A stretch of DNA of 64,000 nucleotides, taken from the NCBI RefSeq assembly GCF_023715655.1, contig NZ_JAMBON010000013.1, positions 25,595 to 89,594 on the forward strand, given 5' to 3'. This document shows positions 37,071 through 45,879 of the stretch, piece by piece (position 1 is the stretch's first letter; every line of letters begins with the position of its first letter). Below the pieces are notes generated by a model. That model ran no database searches. It was not told the origin of the DNA and worked only from the letters and a program-made list of their open reading frames with translations. Source of the DNA: Oceanobacillus luteolus. GTDB lineage: Bacteria; Bacillota; Bacilli; Bacillales; Amphibacillaceae. Position numbers and translations under genes: made by a program.

Positions 37071-37784
37071 TCAATTATTTTTTGTCTCTTCACTTAGAAG
37101 TTCCATTTGCTTGATCAGATTATTTTTCGTCCGTAAAATATGATATTTCACAGCCGCCTCTACTTCATGAGGATCTCCTCTTAATACAGCTTCATATATA
37201 TTACGGTGTTCTCTTTGCGCCTCCGTATAATAACCCTTCAGTAGACTAGGAGCTATCAGAGAAATCCCAAGCGTCTCTACTATTTTTTTAAGTCTGCCCC
37301 ACGGACACCCTTTTCTAAGGAGGTGATGAAAATCTCGATTCAACTGGATATATTGTTCATTCGTCCCATCGGAAATCTCCAACTCTTCCATTTGAATCAA
37401 TATATTATGTAACTCTTCTTTATCATCCTCTGTTAAAAAGGGCAGCGATTTTTTCACTGCGAGCCCTTCCAATAATGCGCGAGTTTGATAAACCTCTTCG
37501 ATATCATCCCGATTGATAGGGGTTACAATTGTTCCCTTGTGAGGAATGATTTCCACCAAATGTTCTTCCTGGAGCCTTGCAAAAGCTTCCCGTACAGGCA
37601 TCCTGCTTACATTCAAGCGTTCTGCCCATTCCTCTTGAATCAAGCGTTCTCCTTCTTTTAAGTTACCTTTCAAGATCTCTTGCCTTATTTCTTTTACTAC
37701 ATAACTAACAATGGTTGATTTATCTTTACTTGAATGTACTATCTTGCATCCACTCCTTGTTAAATTGGATACACTTTTCATCAT
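37071..37784 (-). CDS. GntR-family (FadR subfamily) regulator
   Basis: A GntR regulator: winged helix near residues 25-90 (LIQEEWAERLNVSRMPVREAFARLQEE) and a C-terminal FCD all-helical ligand domain (ALLEGLAVKKSLP, DFHHLLRKGCP). The start is uncertain: the frame is open 126 bases further upstream and the ATGs at 37784/37781 lack a good ribosome binding site; an AAGGAG is found inside the frame near 37753 without a standard start codon behind it. Repeated TGTATCCAAT motifs at about 37768 and 37880 may be its operators. It probably controls lhgO. Confidence 0.8.
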   Translation of the reverse strand: MMKSVSNLTRSGCKIVHSSKDKSTIVSYVVKEIRQEILKGNLKEGERLIQEEWAERLNVSRMPVREAFARLQEEHLVEIIPHKGTIVTPINRDDIEEVYQTRALLEGLAVKKSLPFLTEDDKEELHNILIQMEELEISDGTNEQYIQLNRDFHHLLRKGCPWGRLKKIVETLGISLIAPSLLKGYYTEAQREHRNIYEAVLRGDPHEVEAAVKYHILRTKNNLIKQMELLSEETKNN

Positions 37785-37911
37785 GATATCATTGTTTGTT
37801 AATTTTGACAATATATAAAAAAGCTTATTTACAGCATTTATACAAAAAGGAACAATATACATCCATATTATATTGGATACAATCGCCTTAATTTTGGATT
37901 CATTATACACG

Positions 37912-37965
37912 AAAACAGGCTAGAGCTCTAAAAGCTCTAGCCTAAATAATCATATCCTATTATTT
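37912..37965 (-). repeat. 54-bp terminator repeat, copy A
   Basis: It contains the stem AGGCTAGAGCT / AGCTCTAGCCT followed by GTTTT on the minus strand. It matches 48851-48904 at 49 of 54 positions, including the AT-rich tail TATCCTATTATTT. It lies downstream of the sugar-isomerase operon and upstream of the GntR gene. Confidence 0.85.
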
Positions 37966-38177
37966 CACTCTCAACCTCTGTCCTGGCTATAACCCTTAAA
38001 ATTGAATAGATTTTTAGATTAACGTCCAATCTACAATTATTGAATTCACCTTATATATTTCAGTTTTCTCTATTAGATAATCTGGCGATTCAATTATATG
38101 AACAAAAACTACTTGTTTGGATAGTGTCTTAGTAGATTTTCTCTAATCTACATTAGTTAACTCGAAGCGAGGCTTTG

Positions 38178-39017
38178 CTATCCCAATAAACTCCTTAACC
38201 GCTGAACCGCTTTCTCATTAGAAGATTTATCATCTTTAATTCCTTCATATTCAATGGATAGCCATCCATCGTAGTTTATTTCTTTCAATCCCTCAACAAT
38301 ATAAGGTAAATCCACCTGCCCATCCCCTGGAACCGTACCGATTATTTCCACTCCCAGAGTAGAGCGAAATCCACTTGTAGGTTCACTCTGTTTCTTTTCA
38401 CGGAAATCCTTGAAGTGGACATGTACGATTTCATTCTTTAATAGATCAAATGCATCCTGTGGTTTCTCGTGAACTAGTAGAGAGTTACCTGCATCAAAGG
38501 TCGATTTCACGTACGGACTGCCAACTTTACGAATGATCTCATCCACTTGCCTACTTTTTCCAACTAGTAGACCATGATTTTCAACTGCTAAGTATATTTG
38601 CTCCTGCTCTGCCAGTATCGCACTTTTCTTTAAGCCTTCGACAATCCATTCTTGTCCTTCATCATAGGTTACATTTTCATGTAAATCACCACAAAACACT
38701 CTAACAATGCTCGTTCCCAACTGTTTCGCAATCCGAATGCCTTCTTCGACTTTGGCAACTTCCAGCGCACGTTCTTTGCTTGATTCTTTCACAAAATTAT
38801 TCGTTACATCATAGGCCGAAACTTGTAAATTATTGTTCCGTATTGCTTCTATAACCTGTATTATTTCCTGATCTTTGGCTTTGCTTTTCCAATAAATATC
38901 TAATAATTCCACGCCATCCAGTGACAAACCTTTGGCATATTCGATAAAGTCAACAACTGTCCATCCTTCCTTCTTAACCGTTGTATTTAGACTATACATA
39001 CTAATGCTTATCTTCAT
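38178..39017 (-). CDS. Sugar phosphate isomerase/epimerase (AP endonuclease 2-like TIM barrel)
   Basis: A 279-residue barrel of the IolE/IolH type: metal ligands are expected in VENHGLLVGK (Glu), STFDAGNSL (Asp), VHFKDFRE (His) and LSIEYEG (Glu). Such enzymes isomerise or epimerise keto sugars or dehydrate inosose. It is the last gene of the large minus-strand cluster that includes three dehydrogenases and a second enzyme of the same family. Confidence 0.85.
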   Translation of the reverse strand: MKISISMYSLNTTVKKEGWTVVDFIEYAKGLSLDGVELLDIYWKSKAKDQEIIQVIEAIRNNNLQVSAYDVTNNFVKESSKERALEVAKVEEGIRIAKQLGTSIVRVFCGDLHENVTYDEGQEWIVEGLKKSAILAEQEQIYLAVENHGLLVGKSRQVDEIIRKVGSPYVKSTFDAGNSLLVHEKPQDAFDLLKNEIVHVHFKDFREKKQSEPTSGFRSTLGVEIIGTVPGDGQVDLPYIVEGLKEINYDGWLSIEYEGIKDDKSSNEKAVQRLRSLLG

Positions 39018-39094
39018 CTCAATCTCACCCCGCTTCTAAAAATCTATGATGCTGATTAAATATGTTGGATTTTATCCGTGGCTTTTGCTTTCCT

Positions 39095-40057
39095 TTACAA
39101 GCTCAACAACCTGTTCGTTTGATGCGATTCATTCGCTGCAAGCGTGACTCTCAAAGTTTCCATTCCATTTTCATAGTCTGAGAGGATTAAAGATTTATTA
39201 TTCGTCCGGATCGCTTCAATAAAGTCTTCCGCCTGTTTTGCATAATAATCCGTCTTTGAACGGTAAATTACGGTATGACCTGCCTCTACTATTGTCAACT
39301 CCGCTCCTTCAAAGCTCAGCCGAAATTGATTTCCTAGCAATTCCATTCCCATCCGATGGTCTGGCTGAGTAAAGGACGCATCAAGATGTCCAACAGCGCC
39401 GGATTCCATTAAGAAATTAACAGATGTAACGTCTGGAATATTAATATTTGGAATCTCTTCAGATACAAGCAGATTCATATTTGCATGCACCTTCGTAATA
39501 TCGCCGGCTAAGTAACGGATCATGTCCACGATATGTGTCGCTTGTTCGACAAGCTGGCCGCCTGATTTTTCCATTTCCCTGTACCATGGGGTATGTACGA
39601 AGGCAGAGAGATAATGACCACGGACCATGGCTATTTTTTTATCTGCGAGGTACTCCTTCGCGATTGCAACCGTATCAAGGTATCGTAAACAATACCCGGT
39701 TGCACAGAGCACACCTGCATCCTGGATGATCTTGTGCTTCTTCTCGACAGTCGCGAGATCCAGACCAATCGGCTTCTCCACCAGTAAATGGATGCCAAGC
39801 TTAGCCGCCTTTTCCTCGATATCTCCGTGCGCAAAAGGAGGAACGCAAATAAAAAGTGCATCGAGAACCTCCTCTTGGAGCATAAGATCTGCATTTGTAT
39901 AAGAAGCAGCTCCGTATTTTTCACCGGCACACCTTGCATTTTCTTCAACAATGTCGCACACGGCGACGATATTCGCATGTTCATTTGCTGCGATATTTGC
40001 CAAGTGGATAGAAGCAATTCCGCCGACACCGACAAAGCCTACCTTAACTGTTTGCAT
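39095..40057 (-). CDS. Gfo/Idh/MocA-family oxidoreductase
   Basis: A 320-residue NAD(P)-dependent dehydrogenase. The Rossmann motif VGFVGVGGIASIHLANIAA is at the N-terminus; the active-site Lys is in LLVEKPIGLD (near residue 95). It oxidises or reduces a sugar, inositol or amino-sugar hydroxyl. The start is set at the ATG (MQTVKV), since the longer frame begins with TTG. It overlaps the upstream epimerase gene by 14 bases, so the two are coupled. Confidence 0.9.
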   Translation of the reverse strand: MQTVKVGFVGVGGIASIHLANIAANEHANIVAVCDIVEENARCAGEKYGAASYTNADLMLQEEVLDALFICVPPFAHGDIEEKAAKLGIHLLVEKPIGLDLATVEKKHKIIQDAGVLCATGYCLRYLDTVAIAKEYLADKKIAMVRGHYLSAFVHTPWYREMEKSGGQLVEQATHIVDMIRYLAGDITKVHANMNLLVSEEIPNINIPDVTSVNFLMESGAVGHLDASFTQPDHRMGMELLGNQFRLSFEGAELTIVEAGHTVIYRSKTDYYAKQAEDFIEAIRTNNKSLILSDYENGMETLRVTLAANESHQTNRLLSL

Positions 40058-40913
40058 CGCTTCCAACCCCGCCTTTTTCCAAATATTCCTTGCCCAGTTT
40101 TAATATCCGCTCCATATCGTTCGCTGTCTCATCAGCCAACGAAAATGGATCTATTTGATATGGCGTCAATTCAGCAGTAATCGGATCTTCATATCCAATT
40201 TCCACTAACGCTTTGTAAACTTCCAGCCAATTCACATCACCTGCCAATAATGGAACAAACCCATTGATGTTGCCGACAGCTGTGCTGAAATCTTTGACAT
40301 GCACCTTCTTGATGCGTTCACCTAATATACGGATCCATTGTTCCGGGTAGCCGAAAAGCAGCACGTTACCGACATCAAAATAGGCGCCGACATAATCGGA
40401 TTGAAATTCATCGATGTAGCGCGCCATTTCCAATGGGGATAACAAAAACTTATTCCAAACATTTTCAATGCCAATGTTCACTTGATACTCTTCTGCAAGA
40501 GGAATTAGTTTTTCCAACTCGATCCTGCTGCGGTCATAGCACTCTTCATAGGATGTGTTTTCGTCGACTACGCCAGGGACGACAAGAACGGTATCGATCC
40601 CCATCGTTTCTGCCAACTCCAATTGTTTTTCTACGACTTGCCTTCCCTGCTCCCGGACACTTTCACTTCGGTGTGATAGCGGTAATTTCCATAATAAAGC
40701 TGTGGAAATGCTTCTCAGTTTTAACCCATAGGAAGATGCAAGCTCGACGATTTGTAATGCTTCATCCTTTGTTGTTTCCATCGTCAGACCGACATCCCCG
40801 GGTTCGTTCACATTCAATTCAACTGCATCAAAGCCCGCATCCCGACTGTATTCAAATACTTTTTCAAGCGGAGTTCCAGCTGGATAGCACCACTGATTAA
40901 TCCCTTTTAACAT
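40044..40913 (-). CDS. Sugar phosphate isomerase/epimerase
   Basis: A 289-residue AP endonuclease 2-like TIM barrel with metal-ligand segments IGIENVWNKF, GAYFDVGNVLLFG, VHVKDF and ITAELTPYQ. The start is placed at MLKGINQW because the upstream GTG overlaps the AGGAG sequence. It probably works on the same keto sugar as its paralogue in the operon; the fused order with a dehydrogenase is typical of inositol- or keto-sugar pathways. Confidence 0.87.
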   Translation of the reverse strand: MLKGINQWCYPAGTPLEKVFEYSRDAGFDAVELNVNEPGDVGLTMETTKDEALQIVELASSYGLKLRSISTALLWKLPLSHRSESVREQGRQVVEKQLELAETMGIDTVLVVPGVVDENTSYEECYDRSRIELEKLIPLAEEYQVNIGIENVWNKFLLSPLEMARYIDEFQSDYVGAYFDVGNVLLFGYPEQWIRILGERIKKVHVKDFSTAVGNINGFVPLLAGDVNWLEVYKALVEIGYEDPITAELTPYQIDPFSLADETANDMERILKLGKEYLEKGGVGSDANS

Positions 40914-40999
40914 AACGATATTCACTCCTCAGATTAGTATAAGTTTATCGATTCATGCTTGAACAAAGAAGGAGACCGATTGATTGGCCTCCTTTTCCG

Positions 41000-41971
41000 T
41001 TAATTTACTTGGACTGGTACCTGCTTCTTAGATGATTCGTATGCAGCAATTGCTACAGACAGAGCTTTCAACCCATCTTCTCCCGTGATGGAAGGGTTTT
41101 TGCCTTCACGTACACTTGAGATGAAATCTTCGACTAAGCCTCTGTCCATGTCATCACCCCAGAAATCCCAATGAGCACCGTCACGATTATAAAGGTTCGT
41201 TTTTTGCCCGAATGCATCGACCGAGAGTGTACCTCTCGTTCCGACGATTTCCAGCATCACATCACCCCATGTCGGATAGGCATCATTCCTTGACCAACTG
41301 CAGTCGAGCGTTGCGAACATATTATTATCGAATTCCATTGTCAGCTGTCCGCAATCATCGATATCATAATCAGAAATTAAATTTCCTATCTCGGCGTACA
41401 CTTCTTTCACTTCCGCACCAGTGTACCAGCGGATAATATCTACTACATGGACGGTATGATCAATGACTGCTCCGCCGCCGGACTTTTCTCGGTCGACGAA
41501 CCAACCTCCAGGATTCGTCCCGCGGTTTGTAGCCTTAATGGCAACAATATTACCTAAATCCCCGCTATCGATGATTCGCTTCGCTTCGACAACAGGTGTA
41601 CTGAATCGCACCGGGAATGCAGTCTGTAAGATGACATTATGCTCCTTGCATATATCAATGATGGCTTGAGCAGCTTCCGCCGTATGTGCCAATGGTTTTT
41701 CACAGAGGATATGCTTGCCTTTTTTCGCCGCTGCAACGACATGTTCATAATGTTTGCTATTCTCCGATGTAATGACTACCGCTTCGATCGGCTGATTGAG
41801 TAAATCCTCATAATCCGCATAGTATTCCGTGTTGAACTCTGCCGCAGCTTTTCTTCCCCGCTCTTCATTTTCATCAGCGATACCAAGGATTTCCACTCCA
41901 TCCAATTCGGTTAATGCATTCGCATAACTGTACGCATGACCATGAGCAAAACTGATAATTCCTACCTTCAT
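41000..41971 (-). CDS. Gfo/Idh/MocA-family oxidoreductase
   Basis: A 323-residue dehydrogenase whose N-terminus (KVGIISFAHGHAYSYANAL) is atypical: the usual GxGxxG is GxxSFAHGH, which may change cofactor binding. The active-site region ILCEKPLAHT (Lys near 96) and GGGAVIDHTVHVVDIIRWY are intact. It overlaps the upstream dehydrogenase gene by 4 bases (ATGA), a sign of coupled translation. Confidence 0.87.
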   Translation of the reverse strand: MKVGIISFAHGHAYSYANALTELDGVEILGIADENEERGRKAAAEFNTEYYADYEDLLNQPIEAVVITSENSKHYEHVVAAAKKGKHILCEKPLAHTAEAAQAIIDICKEHNVILQTAFPVRFSTPVVEAKRIIDSGDLGNIVAIKATNRGTNPGGWFVDREKSGGGAVIDHTVHVVDIIRWYTGAEVKEVYAEIGNLISDYDIDDCGQLTMEFDNNMFATLDCSWSRNDAYPTWGDVMLEIVGTRGTLSVDAFGQKTNLYNRDGAHWDFWGDDMDRGLVEDFISSVREGKNPSITGEDGLKALSVAIAAYESSKKQVPVQVN

Positions 41972-42984
41972 TGGACTCCCACCTTTTCTTGAGTGTCTTC
42001 TAGAACGACAACTTTTCCTGTTTCAATCGATTCTAGTGCAGCTAATGATATTTCCATTGCTTTATATGCATCTTCTGCAGTTACAACCGGTTCAGCATCC
42101 GTCTGAATACAATGAATGAAATGCTCGAGTTCGGCGAAATACGGGTTGTCCTTCATCGGACTTTCCGGAACCGCAACACCTTCACTTGAAGCGGTCTCTT
42201 TTCTGCTTGCGACAACTGGAGTTACCTTGGAACTGTCATATTCAATGATCCCTTCCTTGCCAGCTATTTCAAATTTTGTAGAAAACCCTTGATGTGCCCA
42301 AGTTCCCTCCACATGTGCGATGACCCCACTCTCAAAGCGTAATGTGACCAACGCATATTCAAACTTCTCAAAAACTCTTGTTCTCGTGCTTTTGGCATAG
42401 ACACGCTTCACCTCGCCGAAACACCATCTTAGGTAATCAAAGTCATGGATGATCATATCGAGAACTAACCCGCCACTGCTGGCAAAATCAGAGTACCAAT
42501 CATTGGAAGCGATTGGAAAACCGCCGCCTCGAGTCGTGCGTACAACTGCAGGCTTGCCGACTTTTCCTTCATCAACTAATTTCTTTGCTTTTACATATTC
42601 CGGGAAAAACCTTACTACATGTCCGACAAATAGTTTTACTCCCTTATCGTTACAATAATTAATCATTTCTCTCGCATCGGAAAGTGATATCGCTAAAGGC
42701 TTTTCACAAATGACATGTTTCTTGTCATCTGCCACCTTCATCACATATTGTTTGTGGAACGGAGTCGGCACGCAAATAGATACGACATCAATCTCGTCTA
42801 GCTCTACTGCTTCCTCGTATGTTTGAAATGCTTTCGTATTTAATCTGTCCGCCAAGCCTTGAGCCTTAGCCAAATTAATATCGACGATTCCTGCCAGTTT
42901 CACGTTTTCCATTTTCGCATAAGCTTCTGCATGGGTACCGCCCATTGTACCCGCTCCAATAATAAGCGCATTTAACATGTTCAA
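41968..42984 (-). CDS. Gfo/Idh/MocA-family oxidoreductase (inositol dehydrogenase-like)
   Basis: A 338-residue dehydrogenase with a standard Rossmann motif (ALIIGAGTMGGTHAEAYAKM) and active-site Lys in VICEKPLAISLSD (near 96), plus GGLVLDMIIHDFDYLRW. It resembles myo-inositol 2-dehydrogenases (IolG/MI-2DH) more than its two neighbours. It follows the ROK kinase gene by 9 bases. Confidence 0.9.
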   Translation of the reverse strand: MNMLNALIIGAGTMGGTHAEAYAKMENVKLAGIVDINLAKAQGLADRLNTKAFQTYEEAVELDEIDVVSICVPTPFHKQYVMKVADDKKHVICEKPLAISLSDAREMINYCNDKGVKLFVGHVVRFFPEYVKAKKLVDEGKVGKPAVVRTTRGGGFPIASNDWYSDFASSGGLVLDMIIHDFDYLRWCFGEVKRVYAKSTRTRVFEKFEYALVTLRFESGVIAHVEGTWAHQGFSTKFEIAGKEGIIEYDSSKVTPVVASRKETASSEGVAVPESPMKDNPYFAELEHFIHCIQTDAEPVVTAEDAYKAMEISLAALESIETGKVVVLEDTQEKVGVQ

Positions 42985-42993
42985 CTCTCCTTA

Positions 42994-43995
42994 TTAAATA
43001 TTAGTCCTTTGTAACATGCTGCTTGCCTCTTTGTTTGTCTCATTTAAAAAGAACAAAGATGAAGCCCCTATCACACCTGCATGGATACCAAGCACTGATT
43101 TTTTGATTTCAACCTCATTTACCAAATTTTCCATTCCATACTTTAATACAGTCTTTTTAATGGAAGGCAAGATGAATTCAGACATATTCATGACACCACC
43201 GCCAAATACAATCACTTCTGTATTGAATAAATGGATCAAACTGATAACCCCAGTGCCGAGATGCTCGCCAGCTTCCTCGAGCAAACGCAGGGAAAATGGA
43301 TCACCTTCACGTGCAGCCGTGGCAATATCCGTGTTCATCACGACAGCTCCGTTATTAACAATAGAGAGCAAGCTGCTCGTTTCACCATTTTTGAGAAGCT
43401 CGTTCGCTCTTATATTGATTGCAGTGCCGGAAGCATATTTCTCCAAACATCCCCTGTTGCCACATTCGCATACGATCCCATCGTGGTAGATGGAAATATG
43501 CCCGAATTCTCCAGCACTGTCCTTCAACCCTGTAATCAAGTTACCGTTACTGATGATCCCTGAACCAATACCAGTACTCACCGTGATATAAATAACATTT
43601 TGCTTCCCCTTTCCGGCACCCCACATCCATTCGCCTATCGCCGCTGCATTCGCATCATTCGCAAGCCTCACCGGCAATTGGAAATTTTCTTCAAGAATTG
43701 CGCCAATCGGAAAGTTTTCCAACCCTAAATTATTCGCAAATTTGATGATGTTTCTCTCGGTATCGATCACTCCGGCGGTCGCCACTCCAATGCCTTTTAT
43801 TCTGTTCCGTTCGACCGCAGTTTCGGAAAGTACACGGTTTACGGCATAAATAATGTTGGCAGACGTGTCGCTTTCATTTGTTGATGTCTGACACGTAAAT
43901 TCACCTAGTATTTCCCCATCCCTGGTTATAAGGGCCGCATGTATTTTCGTCCCGCCCAAGTCTAGACCTATCGCTAAATCTCTTGATTCCTCCAC
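42994..43995 (-). CDS. ROK-family sugar kinase
   Basis: A 333-residue kinase with no DNA-binding domain: DLGGTKIHAALI (phosphate loop), GIGVATAGVID, NDANAAAIGEWMWGAGKG, the sugar-binding EFGHISI and the zinc motif CECGNRGCLEKYASG. It phosphorylates a hexose or amino sugar such as glucose or ManNAc. The start is GTG with AGGAGG 8 bases upstream. It links the importer to the dehydrogenase/epimerase genes: uptake, phosphorylation and oxidation in one operon. Confidence 0.92.
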   Translation of the reverse strand: MEESRDLAIGLDLGGTKIHAALITRDGEILGEFTCQTSTNESDTSANIIYAVNRVLSETAVERNRIKGIGVATAGVIDTERNIIKFANNLGLENFPIGAILEENFQLPVRLANDANAAAIGEWMWGAGKGKQNVIYITVSTGIGSGIISNGNLITGLKDSAGEFGHISIYHDGIVCECGNRGCLEKYASGTAINIRANELLKNGETSSLLSIVNNGAVVMNTDIATAAREGDPFSLRLLEEAGEHLGTGVISLIHLFNTEVIVFGGGVMNMSEFILPSIKKTVLKYGMENLVNEVEIKKSVLGIHAGVIGASSLFFLNETNKEASSMLQRTNI

Positions 43996-44033
43996 CTGAT
44001 TTCCTCCTAAAACATATGCAGTATTTTATCTTT

Positions 44034-44846
44034 TTACTTTCTAGCCCCCTGCAATGCGATACCAGCCACAAGATATTTTTGCAGGAGAATAAACATGATA
44101 AGCATTGGAATAGTAGACATAACTGCACCAGCCATCAGCAACGGATAGTCCGTTGAATATTGTCCCTGGAATGTAGCAATTCCGACAGACAACACCCGCA
44201 TATCCTCTGAGCTTGTCATGATCAGCGGCCATAAGAAGTCATTCCAAGACGAAAGGATTGTAAAGATCCCTAATGCAATCAATGCAGGGGTTGCATTAGG
44301 AAGAATCACCCTCCAATAAATACCGAAGAAAGAACAACCATCGATCTTGGCAGCTTCATCAATCTCTTTTGGAATTCCCATAAAGAACTGTCTAAGCAAA
44401 AAGACACCAAATGCACTGAACATTCCTGGAACGATCAACGCATAGAAAGTATCAATCCATCCAAGCTGTGTCAAAATGCCATAGTTCGGAATTAAAATAA
44501 CTTGCATCGGAACCATTAAAACAGATAAAACTAAAATAAAAATGATATTTTTACCCGGGAATTCCAGACGCGCAAAAGCGTATGCAGCGAGAGAGCAAAG
44601 AAATAATTGGGCCAGTGTCCGTCCTAAAGTTAAAAGTATCGTATTCACGTAGTACTTTAAAAAATCGACACTTTGAAAGACATTAAGATAGTTTTCAAAC
44701 TTAAGCTCGTTCGGCCAAATTGTCGGCGGCACTTGCATCGTTTCCGTAAATGATTTGAGTGAAGTCAATACCATCCATAGAAACGGTACGATCATAATAA
44801 AAGCACCGACAATCAGTAATATGTGATTTCCTAGTTTCATTTTCAC
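44034..44846 (-). CDS. Sugar ABC permease (MalG-like)
   Basis: A 270-residue permease with six helices, EAA loop EAAKIDGCSFFGIYWRVILP and the end LVAGIALQGARK. It starts with GTG or the ATG two codons later. It pairs with the MalF-type permease upstream; no ATPase gene is present. Confidence 0.93.
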   Translation of the reverse strand: MKMKLGNHILLIVGAFIMIVPFLWMVLTSLKSFTETMQVPPTIWPNELKFENYLNVFQSVDFLKYYVNTILLTLGRTLAQLFLCSLAAYAFARLEFPGKNIIFILVLSVLMVPMQVILIPNYGILTQLGWIDTFYALIVPGMFSAFGVFLLRQFFMGIPKEIDEAAKIDGCSFFGIYWRVILPNATPALIALGIFTILSSWNDFLWPLIMTSSEDMRVLSVGIATFQGQYSTDYPLLMAGAVMSTIPMLIMFILLQKYLVAGIALQGARK

Positions 44847-44864
44847 TTTTTATCACTTCCTATT

Positions 44865-45806
44865 TTACCCATCATAGTGAACCCACTTCTTCTGAAAAAC
44901 AAACTGAATGATGGTGATTGCTAATATCGCTAAGAACAGGATGAAGGCTTGCGCAGATGCCATCCCCATTTGCGAGTATTCAAAACCGTACTCGTAAACG
45001 GCGTATACAACCGTTCTCAACGGTTCGAGAAGCGCAGTACTGTCACCAATCATGATAAAGATAAGGTCAAACACCTGCAGGGAACTGATCATCCCCGTAA
45101 TAAAGACGAAAAATAATGTTGGCGTTATCAAAGGCAACGTAATGCTGAAGAATTGTCTTAGCTTGGAGGCACCATCAATTTGAGCGGCTTCATAATATGA
45201 TTTTGAAACACCTTGAAGTCCGGCAAGGATCAAGATGACATTATTTCCAACAGTCATCCAGACATAGACAACAATTACCGATATTAGTGCTATATTCGGG
45301 TCAAACAGCCAGGAAGGCTGAGGTAGATTGAATATTCCTAGAACATAATTAATCAATCCATAATCCGTATTGTAAAGCCATTTCCAAACCATACCAACAG
45401 CAACTGGCATCGTTACAACCGGCAGGAAATACAACGTTCTGTAAAAAACCATTCCTTTAATCTTCTGGTTGAGCATCACAGCTATACATGTCGCAATACC
45501 GGCTGATAGTGGTACAGATATCGCGGTGAATATAACGGTGTTGATGATTGCACGGATAAATGATGAATCCTGAAACAATGTAATCACATTTTCCAAGCCA
45601 ACAAATACAGGTGCTGTCATCCCATCCCAGCGTGTAAACGACAGGACAAAAGATGCAACGGCAGGAAACATATAAAATACAGCAAGGCCTAAGAACGTCG
45701 GCGCGATGAACAGATAAGCCCACATTGCTTCCCGGCTGAACTTTTTCTTTTTATTCTTGACTCTTGCCTTGCTTTTGGATTTCTTTGAAACTATTGCAGA
45801 ATTCAA
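44865..45806 (-). CDS. Sugar ABC permease (MalF/UgpA-like)
   Basis: A 313-residue permease with a very basic N-terminus (SKKSKSKARVKNKKKKFSR) and EAA loop EAAQIDGASKLRQFFSITLP. The TTG start at 45806 is chosen because AGGGAGAGG stands 5 bases before it; an ATG 18 bases upstream is the alternative. A hairpin separates it from the binding-protein gene. Confidence 0.9.
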   Translation of the reverse strand: MNSAIVSKKSKSKARVKNKKKKFSREAMWAYLFIAPTFLGLAVFYMFPAVASFVLSFTRWDGMTAPVFVGLENVITLFQDSSFIRAIINTVIFTAISVPLSAGIATCIAVMLNQKIKGMVFYRTLYFLPVVTMPVAVGMVWKWLYNTDYGLINYVLGIFNLPQPSWLFDPNIALISVIVVYVWMTVGNNVILILAGLQGVSKSYYEAAQIDGASKLRQFFSITLPLITPTLFFVFITGMISSLQVFDLIFIMIGDSTALLEPLRTVVYAVYEYGFEYSQMGMASAQAFILFLAILAITIIQFVFQKKWVHYDG

Positions 45807-45838
45807 GTTTACCTCTCCCTCCATAAAAGTATGGAGCA

Positions 45839-45864
45839 CTTCTTCCCCCTAATAGGGGAAGAAG
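45839..45864 (-). other. Intergenic hairpin between binding protein and permeases
   Basis: A perfect 10-bp stem CTTCTTCCCC / GGGGAAGAAG with a 6-base loop just after the binding-protein gene. It has no T-run, so it may act as mRNA stabiliser or partial terminator, like the hairpin at 29947-29974 at the same place in another importer operon. Confidence 0.7.
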
Positions 45865-45879
45865 CAAGTCCATAAATGA

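Noticed and set aside
43016..43489. 157-codon plus-strand frame inside the ROK kinase gene
   Set aside because: Antisense of a gene with full ROK motifs.
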